A stretch of 44,607 nt of DNA, from NCBI GenBank assembly GCA_902609065.1, contig CACLQJ010000005.1, positions 1 through 44,607 on the forward strand, given 5' to 3'. Positions 20,048-28,199 of this stretch are shown here, piece after piece. The stretch's first letter is position 1. Every line of letters begins with the position of its first letter. Source of the stretch: an uncultured Pelagibacteraceae bacterium. GTDB lineage: Bacteria; Pseudomonadota; Alphaproteobacteria; Pelagibacterales; Pelagibacteraceae. A program made the translations under genes and the position numbers. The notes beneath the pieces are model-generated. The model searched no databases. It saw only the letters and a program-made list of their open reading frames with translations, and was not told the DNA's origin.

Positions 20048-20988
20048 TGTCACTTGATAAAAATTTGCCAGAAAAATTGTCAATAATTACTTCTAAAGCA
20101 GCAATATCTACTTTTAGTCATATTGGGAAAAGAGACAAAATTTCAGCAGATAAGGCAGCAGTTGATACGATGCGTAATGAACTCAACAAATTAAATATAG
20201 ACGGCAAAATTGTTATTGGGGAAGGTGAATTAGATGAAGCGCCAATGTTGTATATAGGTGAGAAGGTAGGAAATATAGGTCCATCACTTGATATAGCGGT
20301 GGATCCTGTTGAAGGTACTAACTTTGTAGCAAATAACTTACCTGGTAGCCTATCCGTTATTGCAGTTGCTGAGAAAGGTAATTTATTTAATGCACCAGAA
20401 ACTTATATGGAGAAAATAGCAGTTAATCATGAGATTCCAAATGATGCAATAGATTTAGATTACTCAATCGAAAAAAATTTGAGTAACTTATCTGATATTA
20501 AAAATGTTAATATTTCAGATCTTACTGTATGTTTACTAGATCGACCTCGACATAATAAAATTGTCGATGAATTAAAAAGATTAAAAGCAAATATAAAATT
20601 TATTACCGATGGTGATATTGCTGGTGCTTTGTACGTAACAAACAAAAAATATAATGTTGATATGTATTTTGGTATAGGTGGTGGTCCTGAAGGAGTTTTA
20701 GCTGCTTGTGCACTTGACTCTTATAATTGTTATTTTCAAGGGAGGTTTTTATTTAAAAAACCACAAGATAAAAATAGAGCAAAAAAAATGGGTATAGTAA
20801 ATCTTTATAAAAAATATGAGATTAATGAAATAGTTAAGGGTGAAAGTATATTTTGTGCAACTGGCATTACTGATGGTGATTTAGTTAATGGTGTAAAGCT
20901 AAAAGATAATATGTTTATAACTCAAACATTAGTGACGCAGAAGAATATATCAAATAATATTATAATAAATAAATTACCAAGCACTTGA
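20047..20988 (+). CDS. glpX: Class II fructose-1,6-bisphosphatase
   Basis: GKRDKISADKAAVDTMRNELN, IVIGEGELDEAPMLYIGEKVG, DIAVDPVEGTNFVA, GGGPEGVLAACAL. Confidence 0.96.
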   Translation: MSLDKNLPEKLSIITSKAAISTFSHIGKRDKISADKAAVDTMRNELNKLNIDGKIVIGEGELDEAPMLYIGEKVGNIGPSLDIAVDPVEGTNFVANNLPGSLSVIAVAEKGNLFNAPETYMEKIAVNHEIPNDAIDLDYSIEKNLSNLSDIKNVNISDLTVCLLDRPRHNKIVDELKRLKANIKFITDGDIAGALYVTNKKYNVDMYFGIGGGPEGVLAACALDSYNCYFQGRFLFKKPQDKNRAKKMGIVNLYKKYEINEIVKGESIFCATGITDGDLVNGVKLKDNMFITQTLVTQKNISNNIIINKLPST

Positions 20989-21023
20989 TTATTAATAATT
21001 TATACAATAAAAGATGTTTTTTT

Positions 21024-21098
21024 GGTCCCTTCGTCTATCGGTTAGGACACATGGTTTTCATCCATGAAAGAGGGGTTCGATTCCCCTAGGGACCGCCA
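21024..21098 (+). tRNA. tRNA-Glu (anticodon TTC), CCA encoded
   Basis: ggtcccttcgtctatcggttaggacacatggttttcatccatgaaagaggggttcgattcccctagggaccgcca. Confidence 0.97.
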
Positions 21099-21100
21099 TG

Positions 21101-21352
21101 ATGAAGTATTTTGTTTACTTAATCGTTTCAAAAGACAAAAAAAGAACAATTTCATATGTAGGTTATACTAATAATATCAAAAAAAGGTTAAAATTACATA
21201 ACACCTCAAAAGGTGCAAAATTTACCAAAGGTAGAAATTGGAATTTAACTTATGTAAAATCCTACGTATCAAAAAGTGATGCTATGAAAGAAGAATATAA
21301 ATTGAAGAAAAACAGAAAATTAAGAAATTACCTCAAAAGAATAAAAAATTGA
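21101..21352 (+). CDS. GIY-YIG nuclease superfamily single-domain protein
   Basis: YFVYLIVSKDKKRTISYVGYTNNIKKRLKLHNTSKGAKFTKGRNWNLTYV; alternative start at 21098 overlaps tRNA-Glu. Confidence 0.85.
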   Translation: MKYFVYLIVSKDKKRTISYVGYTNNIKKRLKLHNTSKGAKFTKGRNWNLTYVKSYVSKSDAMKEEYKLKKNRKLRNYLKRIKN

Positions 21353-23460
21353 AAATATCAATATTATTACCTTATAAAGAAAATTTTTCACCAGATTATC
21401 CAGGTGCAGTTTCGATATATGTCAAAGATACTACAATTAACAGTAAATTTAGAAAAAATATATTTATTTATGGAAGCACAAACTATAAAAAAAAATTATT
21501 AAAAAACTACGTGAATTTACCCTTTAATAAAGAATTATTTCAAAGTTCTAGCAAGATATATGTAAACAATTTTTTAAATGAAGAAAAAAAAAAAAAATCT
21601 CAAATTATAGAAATTCATAATCGACCCTCATATATAAATTCAATATATGATAACGTTAAATCTAAATTAGTTTTATATTTCCATAATGATCCACTTGATA
21701 TGAATGGATCAAAATCTGTATCTGAAAGATTAAATATATTGTCAAAAGTTGAAAGAATTATTTTCAATAGTCAGTGGTCAAAACGAAGATTTCTATCTGG
21801 CATGAATAGAATATATATTAAGTCAAAAAAATTATTAGTTATTTATCAATCTACTAACAAAGTTAAAGTAAACCTAAATAAAAAAGAAAAACTTATATCT
21901 TTTGTTGGTAAACTTAATAGAGCAAAGGGATTTGATATTTTTGGCCAGGCAATAGTTAAAATTTTAAATAAATATCCTAAATGGAAATCTAATGTGTTTG
22001 GAGATGAACCACGAGAAAAATTATTTTATAAACATAAAAATTTAAAATTAATGGGGTTCAAACCTCATAAAGTCGTATTAAATAATTTTAAGAAATCAAG
22101 TATAACTGTTGTATGTTCTAGATGGCAAGAGCCTTTCGGTCGTACAAGTTTAGAAGCTTCGAGTAGGGGGTGTGCAGTTATAATCAGTAATCGCGGCGGT
22201 TTGCCTGAGACTGTTACGAACGCAATTATTCTTAGGAAGTTAAATCACAAGTCTTTATACAATGCGTTGGTCAATTTAATTGAAAATAATAAAAAAAGAC
22301 TTAATCTTCAAAAAAAATCAATAAAAAACTTCTATCTATCTAATAGATTTGTAACTAAACAAATTGATAATTATAGATCAATAATTAATCATAAATTATT
22401 TAAAAATTCATTTTTCAAAAATTCAAAGTTTAAAATATTACATATTACAAACTTTAACGAAAGACATAATGGTAGGCTATTTTATAATACAGGCAGAAGA
22501 TTAAATAATGGTTTTGTTAGATTGAATCATAGTGTTTTAACTTTAAGTGATAGAGATATAGTAAGTTATTACAGGTCTATAAGAGATTATGATGGATCTA
22601 GAACCTTAAACAATAAATTGTTAGAGGTAATATCAAACTATTTACCCGATCTTATTGTTTTAGGCCATGCTGATCTTATTAAAAAAGAAACATTAAAATT
22701 TATCAGAAAAACATATCCAGATATAAAAATTGTTCAGTGGTTTCTTGATAGAATGGATAGTGATTGGAAAAGCAATAAAATAAGATTTTTGGATAAAATA
22801 AATTATGTCGATTGTAGTTTCTGCACTACATCACCAGATACTTTAAATTTCCCTAAAAATAACAAGATTTTTTACATACCTAATCCTGCAGATCAATCAA
22901 TGGAAAATCTTGAAGTTTATAAAAACAAGAGTCCAAAAACAGATGTTTTCTTTGCAATGTCACATGGTGTCCATAGGGGTATTCTTAAAAAAGGGAAAAT
23001 TGATAAAAGAGAAAATTTTTTAAATAAATTAATAAAAATTACACCTAATGTTAAATTTGATATATACGGTTACAAAAATAAACAACCTATCTGGGCTGAT
23101 AATTTCAAGAACGCACTTTTTAATTCAAAAATGGGTATTAATTTAAGTCAGGGAGCATCAACAAAATATTATTCAAGTGATAGAATTACTCAATTAATAG
23201 GAAACGGATTAATGACATTTATCGACGAAAAGACTAAATTGAATAAATTTTTTACTAAAAAAGAAGTTGTTTTTTATAAATCGATTAAAGATTTAAGTAA
23301 AAAAATTTTAAAATATAATGAAAATGATAATCTTAGGGTAAAAATAGCAAAAAATGGAAAAAAGAAATACCTAAAATATTTAAACTCAAAAAATATAGCA
23401 AAATTTATTATACAAAAAACTTTTAATATAAAATATAAAAATAAGTATCTTTGGGAATAA
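21349..23460 (+). CDS. Two-domain glycosyltransferase: N-terminal GT4-like plus C-terminal CgeB-like domain
   Basis: LISFVGKLNRAKGFDIFGQAI...VVCSRWQEPFGRTSLEASSRGCAVIISNRGGLPETV, then a second Rossmann-like unit KILHITNFNERHNGRLFYNTGRRLNNGFVRLNH...IVLGHAD...VQWFLDR...MGINLSQG. Confidence 0.82.
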   Translation: MKISILLPYKENFSPDYPGAVSIYVKDTTINSKFRKNIFIYGSTNYKKKLLKNYVNLPFNKELFQSSSKIYVNNFLNEEKKKKSQIIEIHNRPSYINSIYDNVKSKLVLYFHNDPLDMNGSKSVSERLNILSKVERIIFNSQWSKRRFLSGMNRIYIKSKKLLVIYQSTNKVKVNLNKKEKLISFVGKLNRAKGFDIFGQAIVKILNKYPKWKSNVFGDEPREKLFYKHKNLKLMGFKPHKVVLNNFKKSSITVVCSRWQEPFGRTSLEASSRGCAVIISNRGGLPETVTNAIILRKLNHKSLYNALVNLIENNKKRLNLQKKSIKNFYLSNRFVTKQIDNYRSIINHKLFKNSFFKNSKFKILHITNFNERHNGRLFYNTGRRLNNGFVRLNHSVLTLSDRDIVSYYRSIRDYDGSRTLNNKLLEVISNYLPDLIVLGHADLIKKETLKFIRKTYPDIKIVQWFLDRMDSDWKSNKIRFLDKINYVDCSFCTTSPDTLNFPKNNKIFYIPNPADQSMENLEVYKNKSPKTDVFFAMSHGVHRGILKKGKIDKRENFLNKLIKITPNVKFDIYGYKNKQPIWADNFKNALFNSKMGINLSQGASTKYYSSDRITQLIGNGLMTFIDEKTKLNKFFTKKEVVFYKSIKDLSKKILKYNENDNLRVKIAKNGKKKYLKYLNSKNIAKFIIQKTFNIKYKNKYLWE

Positions 23461-24338
23461 ATATAGTGTTTTCAATAATTATCCCTACATTTAATAATTT
23501 AAAATACTTAAAACTTTGTATAGAAAGTATTAAAAAAAACTCTCATTACAAACATGAAATAATTCCACATGTAAATGTTGGCGAGGACAAGACTAAAGAA
23601 TACTTAGACGCAGAGAATATTGCTTATACATATACTAAATATAATGCTGGTATTTGCGAGGGAATGAATAGGGCAGCTAAAAAATCAAGATTTAATTTTT
23701 TACTATATTCACACGATGATTTTTATTTTTGTCCAAATTGGGACCATATATTGTACAAAGAAACAAAAAGAATTGGCCATAATAAATTTTATTTGTCAGG
23801 TATTATGATGAATAATGGTCCGCTAAAGTTTAATGTAGGATCAAAAATTGAAGATTTTGACGAGAAAAAATTATTGGATAATTTTGATAAAATAAATTAC
23901 TACGACTTTCAGGGATCAACTTGGGCACCACATTTAATTCATAAAGAAATGTGGGATAAAGTAGGTGGATTTAGTGAAGAATTTTTTCCTGGTACTGGAT
24001 CAGACCCTGATTTGAATATGAAATTATGGAAAGAAGGTGTTAGAATTTTTAAAGGTTTAAGTAAATGTAAAGTTTACCATTTCGGATCTATTGTTACAAG
24101 AAAATATAAAAATCATCCTACTATAAAAACTGAATCTGGTAGTAAAGGAGGAAAAATTTTTTTATTGAAATGGGGTATAACATTTAAATTTTTTAAAAAA
24201 CATTATTTACGGTCTGATAGTATATATAAAGGAGAACTATCAAATCCTATAAGAAATATTCAATTCTATTTAGAACTAATAATATGCAAATTAAATTTTA
24301 TTTACCTAAAAATATTTAATTCAAAATTGTATAAATAA
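23451..24338 (+). CDS. Family 2 glycosyltransferase
   Basis: FSIIIPTFNNLKYLKLCIESIKKN...YNAGICEGMNRAAKKSRFNFLLYSHDDFYF...WDKVGGFSEEFFPGTGSDPDLNMKLWKEG. Confidence 0.88.
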   Translation: MGINIVFSIIIPTFNNLKYLKLCIESIKKNSHYKHEIIPHVNVGEDKTKEYLDAENIAYTYTKYNAGICEGMNRAAKKSRFNFLLYSHDDFYFCPNWDHILYKETKRIGHNKFYLSGIMMNNGPLKFNVGSKIEDFDEKKLLDNFDKINYYDFQGSTWAPHLIHKEMWDKVGGFSEEFFPGTGSDPDLNMKLWKEGVRIFKGLSKCKVYHFGSIVTRKYKNHPTIKTESGSKGGKIFLLKWGITFKFFKKHYLRSDSIYKGELSNPIRNIQFYLELIICKLNFIYLKIFNSKLYK

Positions 24339-24349
24339 ATAGAAGATGA

Positions 24350-25150
24350 TTAATTTATTTTTTTTTTATTTCGATAATAAATTTTTCCAAATAATTTCTT
24401 AAACTCAATATTACCATCTGGATCATCCGATCCAGGCCTTTTTCTAAAAATTGTTGAATGAGCGCCAAGTTTTCGTTCATTTGAAGGTCTTCCATTTGAA
24501 TAGTAATACATCGCAATTGATTTTCTACTTTGATCTTTAGGACAATTAATCTTGTCAGGATTACCATGATAAGAAAAATCAGTAGTAGAAAAAATAACCA
24601 TTCTATTAAAAATAGGGATTATTCTTTTTTCACACTTTGTCATATCTTTATTCCAAAGCTGTAAATTACCCCCAAATCCATCTTCCCAATTTTTATTTAA
24701 ATAAATTAAAATATTTAATCTTCGATCCAATTTTAAAGTTGGATGTATATTGAAATCGGCGTGAATATTTAAATAACCATCATTTCTAAGTTCATGCAAA
24801 CCACCACCCTGTAAATAGGGATCAGATTGAAGTTTTTCATTAATACCAGTAAGGGTTTGCAAAAAATCTAAAAAAATTTGTGAATTTAAAAAATTTATAA
24901 AGTTACTAGTATTTACCGATAATAACCTACTATCATTTAAAGTAAATTTTTTTTGCTCAACTTTGGTTTTATATTGATATCCAATATTATCCAAATTTTT
25001 TGGAAATTCGCTTAAAATATCATTAAGTATGGTTTCATTAAATAAATTATCAATAACAACATGAGGGAATGGAGAACTATTTATATATTCTTTATTTTTA
25101 GATTTAGCAAAAGTTTCTAATTCGAGAAAATTTTTGTTTAAAAATTTCAT
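24350..25150 (-). CDS. 2OG-Fe(II) oxygenase (prolyl-4-hydroxylase-like)
   Basis: HADFNIHPTLKLDRRLNILIYLNKNWEDGFGGNLQLWN...FSTTDFSYHGNP...RKSIAMYYYS: HxD...H...R arrangement. Confidence 0.85.
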   Translation of the reverse strand: MKFLNKNFLELETFAKSKNKEYINSSPFPHVVIDNLFNETILNDILSEFPKNLDNIGYQYKTKVEQKKFTLNDSRLLSVNTSNFINFLNSQIFLDFLQTLTGINEKLQSDPYLQGGGLHELRNDGYLNIHADFNIHPTLKLDRRLNILIYLNKNWEDGFGGNLQLWNKDMTKCEKRIIPIFNRMVIFSTTDFSYHGNPDKINCPKDQSRKSIAMYYYSNGRPSNERKLGAHSTIFRKRPGSDDPDGNIEFKKLFGKIYYRNKKKIN

Positions 25151-25189
25151 ATTAAATTAAATTATATTGTTATAAACTAATCTTATTTC

Positions 25190-25897
25190 ATGTCTCATAT
25201 TGATCAAATAAATTTTATCAAAGAATTTAAAGAATTTTATATAAAAAATAGTTTTAATAAAGATATAGATGTTCTTGAAATTGGTAGTCTTGATGTAAAT
25301 GGAAATATAAGGAATTTATTCAATTTTAGTAAGGAATATGTTGGAATTGACCTAGAAAAAGGTCCTAATGTTGATTTAGTTCTTAATGGTATAAATATTG
25401 ATAAACTAAACAAAAGTTTCGACATGATAATCTCATGTGAGTGTTTTGAACATGCTAAAGATTGGAGAGTTATATTTGAGAAAATGTGTCAAATATCTAA
25501 AGCAAACTCTTTTATAGTAATTTCTGTTGCCTCTACTGGTAGAGTAGAGCATGGGACTGAAAGATCTGGTAATTGGCAATCACCTGGTAACAATGACGAT
25601 TATTATTTGAATTTAACTAAAAGAGATTTTACTAAAAATTTTGATTTAGATAAAATTTTTTCTAATCATTTTTTCTTTTATAATGTCAATAGTTATGATC
25701 TTTATTTTGTAGGAATTAAAGGTTTTGATCTGAAGAGAGACAGCCTCAATAATATACCACAAAAACTGAAAATTTTGTTTAAAAGAAAGAAATTAAGAAA
25801 AATTTTAACTTATATATATACAATTATTATTGGTGAAAAATTAAGACAAAATATTTTCTTTTTTAAAAAAAAATTAATGAGTAAATTTAAAAAATAA
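25190..25897 (+). CDS. Class I SAM-dependent methyltransferase
   Basis: DIDVLEIGSLDVNGNIRNLF...YVGIDLEKGPNVDLVL...FDMIISCECFEHAKDWRVIFEKMCQ. Confidence 0.85.
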   Translation: MSHIDQINFIKEFKEFYIKNSFNKDIDVLEIGSLDVNGNIRNLFNFSKEYVGIDLEKGPNVDLVLNGINIDKLNKSFDMIISCECFEHAKDWRVIFEKMCQISKANSFIVISVASTGRVEHGTERSGNWQSPGNNDDYYLNLTKRDFTKNFDLDKIFSNHFFFYNVNSYDLYFVGIKGFDLKRDSLNNIPQKLKILFKRKKLRKILTYIYTIIIGEKLRQNIFFFKKKLMSKFKK

Positions 25898-25905
25898 ACT
25901 ATATC

Positions 25906-26760
25906 TTAAAAATTATTTATTCTTTTATAAGATTTTTCACCTTTTATAGAGCTTAATAATGCATGATTTCTTATCTCGTACTTCTTTATTTTATTATGTT
26001 TGGATAAAATTCTAAAAAAAAAAATCTTCATGTTAGTCCTAAACAATATCGGTAAAAAATATATCATCGAAATTAAAAATCCATAATGTTTTTTAAAATA
26101 ATAAAATTTTGACCATGTAAAATGCCAATTGTATAAATTGTTAAGTTTTTCTTTTTCAGCTACACTTTCTAAATTAACTGAGGTTCCTATATTATGTTTA
26201 ATCTTAATATTATTTATCTGATAATTTTTATTTATTTTATAACCTCTCAAACAAAAATCACTTTCCTCAAAATATAAAAAAAAATTTTCATCGAAACCAC
26301 TTAATAGATTGAATGTTTCAATTTTGATAAACATACAAGCACCGCTAATGAATTTCCAATCTGCTATTTCGATATTTTCATTACTTTGTTTAATAGATTT
26401 TATATCTAAGTTAATGTAACGAGGTCCAAGAACAGAAAATTTGTCATTTAATTTTGATGCTGCCTTTTCAAAATATATTATTTTTTTTTCATCTATATCC
26501 TCAATATCTGGATTTAAGATCAAAAAATATTTCGTTTTTATAAAATTACTTCCAAAATTAATTGCTGCACCATAACCATTATTATCAATTGAATGATAAA
26601 TAACTTCTGGATATTCTGTGTTTAATTTTCTTTCAAGCTCTAAATCATCAGAGTTATCAACAACAATCATAGGAAATTTATTGCACAATTTTTTTATTAA
26701 ATTTATTACCAAACTTTTACTTTTGTGGGATAATACTAATATTGATATATCTTTATTCAT
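25906..26760 (-). CDS. Family 2 glycosyltransferase (rhamnosyltransferase-like)
   Basis: ISILVLSHKSKSLVINLIKKL...VVDNSDD...NNGYGAAINFGSNFIKTKYFLILNPDI...FDENFFLYFEESDFCLRGYK. Confidence 0.88.
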   Translation of the reverse strand: MNKDISILVLSHKSKSLVINLIKKLCNKFPMIVVDNSDDLELERKLNTEYPEVIYHSIDNNGYGAAINFGSNFIKTKYFLILNPDIEDIDEKKIIYFEKAASKLNDKFSVLGPRYINLDIKSIKQSNENIEIADWKFISGACMFIKIETFNLLSGFDENFFLYFEESDFCLRGYKINKNYQINNIKIKHNIGTSVNLESVAEKEKLNNLYNWHFTWSKFYYFKKHYGFLISMIYFLPILFRTNMKIFFFRILSKHNKIKKYEIRNHALLSSIKGEKSYKRINNF

Positions 26761-26762
26761 AA

Positions 26763-27677
26763 CTAAATTTTGATCTTATTTAGTGCATTATTTTTAAATA
26801 AATTTGCCTCTTGTATATATCTTCTAACCATTTGAGTGGTTTTATGACCTGTCATTGCCATGATACTCCTCTCATCTGCTCCGGTTTCAGCTGTTGATGT
26901 TGCAAAACCAGACCTTAAACTATGACCTGCATATTTTGTTTTATCCAATCCTGCCAATAGAGCATATTTTTGAATTGTAAGTGCCACAGTTTTATCGGAT
27001 ATTTTAAAAATCTTACCATCGCTAATTTTTGAATGATTAATCCAATCTCTTAAGGATGTTACGGGACAATAGTTTTTGTTTTGAAAGTAGGGGATGGCTT
27101 TCGTCATTCCAAGTCCTGTCTGATCAGTTTTCGATCTTTGCACCAATATTTTCACTCCCTCATTAACGAATTCTATATCTTCATATTCAATTGATACTAA
27201 TTCTGATCTTCTGAAACCTCCTGCGAATCCTATTAATATTAATGCTCTATTTTGCAATTTTTTATATTCATTCTTATCTTTATTAATTACATTAATAATT
27301 AATCTTAAATCATTGATTAATATTGGTTTTTTTGATAATTGTTTAACCCCCATCTTTCTTTTGATACCCATTAAATTCTCAGCAATTATTGGGTGTTTTG
27401 TATCAATATAATGCCCTTTTAATTTATGAATAACTTTTATTGAGGCCAATCTTCGCTTCAAAGTACTAAATCTACTAAAAGAGCTTAAATGAGTAAGGTA
27501 TAAAGCTATAATTTTTGGATCACTTGGCATAGAATTAAAACTATTTTTAAAACAAAACTTCGTAAAATCTCTGAAGTCGGCCTGATAAGCTCTTAAAGTA
27601 TTGTGAGCTTTAGAATTTTTTAAATTCTTTAAAGTTTCCAATTCAAGATTTTTTACATCAGTGATCAAATCATTCAT
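26763..27677 (-). CDS. Tyrosine-type site-specific recombinase/integrase
   Basis: HNTLRAYQADFRDFTKFC, GFAGGFRRSELVSIEYEDI, AGHSLRSGFATSTAETGADERSIMAMTGHKTTQMVRRYIQEANLF: R...H-x-x-R...H...Y catalytic pattern. Confidence 0.93.
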   Translation of the reverse strand: MNDLITDVKNLELETLKNLKNSKAHNTLRAYQADFRDFTKFCFKNSFNSMPSDPKIIALYLTHLSSFSRFSTLKRRLASIKVIHKLKGHYIDTKHPIIAENLMGIKRKMGVKQLSKKPILINDLRLIINVINKDKNEYKKLQNRALILIGFAGGFRRSELVSIEYEDIEFVNEGVKILVQRSKTDQTGLGMTKAIPYFQNKNYCPVTSLRDWINHSKISDGKIFKISDKTVALTIQKYALLAGLDKTKYAGHSLRSGFATSTAETGADERSIMAMTGHKTTQMVRRYIQEANLFKNNALNKIKI

Positions 27678-27680
27678 ATT

Positions 27681-27711
27681 TATTTCCGATAACCATTAAT
27701 TATCGGAAATA
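27681..27711. repeat. Perfect 11-bp inverted repeat with 9-bp spacer immediately upstream of the recombinase start
   Basis: tatttccgata (27681-27691) - accattaat - tatcggaaata (27701-27711). Confidence 0.9.
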
Positions 27712-27757
27712 TAATATATCACATTTTAATTGTCAAGCAAATAAGTTATTAGAAATT

Positions 27758-27922
27758 ATGCCTAAATATTTATTAATTGGCCTGGGTGTAATGGCAATAC
27801 TATTTGTATCGATGCATTACTGGGGAAAGTTATCTACACAAGGAAAAAATAGATTTTTAATGCTTATATTTGGTGGTTTTTTTATTAGTATTTTTGTTTT
27901 GCTTTTTTTGTTAATGAATTAA
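27758..27922 (+). CDS. Putative 54-aa small membrane protein
   Basis: Manual translation MPKYLLIGLGVMAILFVSMHYWGKLSTQGKNRFLMLIFGGFFISIFVLLFLLMN; two hydrophobic segments. Not in ORF track because it is short. Confidence 0.55.
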   Translation: MPKYLLIGLGVMAILFVSMHYWGKLSTQGKNRFLMLIFGGFFISIFVLLFLLMN

Positions 27923-28004
27923 GGATTTTTTATCAACAATGTTAGTAACTTATATTATCAATTATAAAGTGATTACATTTCAAGTTAAATTATTATAAGA
28001 TTTA

Positions 28005-28199
28005 AATAGCTTAAGAGGCAACTCTTAACTGACCGACTGGGGAAAAACCGAGAGGTTCAAGCCCAGGGGGCAGAAAGCTCTGCGGAGTAGCGCTAAAATA
28101 GCGGAGCGGCAAGGCATGGCGGTAGCGCCTAAAACGACGTGCCAAAACTACTGTTCTTTGTACCTGAAAAGGTACAAGGAAACAGGGTTTTCCCACAAA
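28005..28199 (+). ncRNA. Unidentified structured RNA element (standalone ncRNA or leader RNA of the downstream MGMT gene)
   Basis: GC-rich island in AT-rich DNA with stems ttaagag[gcaa]ctcttaa, ctggg..aacc[gaga]ggtt..cccag, gcaga[aagc]tctgc, cgcta[aaa]tagcg, and a 15-bp stem (28151-28185) capped gaaa; -10-like tataag at 27994-27999. Confidence 0.7.

Noticed and set aside
21586-21600. Long poly-A run in the fused glycosyltransferase (possible phase-variation or frameshift site)
   Set aside because: Encodes Lys residues in a continuous frame; homopolymers are common in this base composition and there is no evidence of slippage.
24355-24567. Minus-strand 70-aa ORF
   Set aside because: Out-of-frame reading of the 2OG-Fe(II) oxygenase gene, with no independent support.
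27681-27711. Chromosomal dif site
   Set aside because: Arms are perfectly symmetric with a 9-bp spacer and do not resemble the XerC/XerD consensus; position at the recombinase start suggests a local role.
28116-28199. N-terminal extension of the MGMT ORF (MAVAPKTTCQNYCSLYLKRYKETGFSHK)
   Set aside because: It lies in the predicted RNA stem region and is not MGMT-like; the family domain begins at KGTKFQ, right after the ATG at 28200.
28005-28199. Identification of the RNA as RNase P, tmRNA, SRP RNA, an integron attC site or a group I intron
   Set aside because: No GAGGAAAGUCC (RNase P), GGUCAGGUCCGGAAGGAAGCAGCC (SRP), tag ORF/CCA (tmRNA), GTTRRRY/RYYYAAC boundaries (attC) or group I P7 core could be found by eye.
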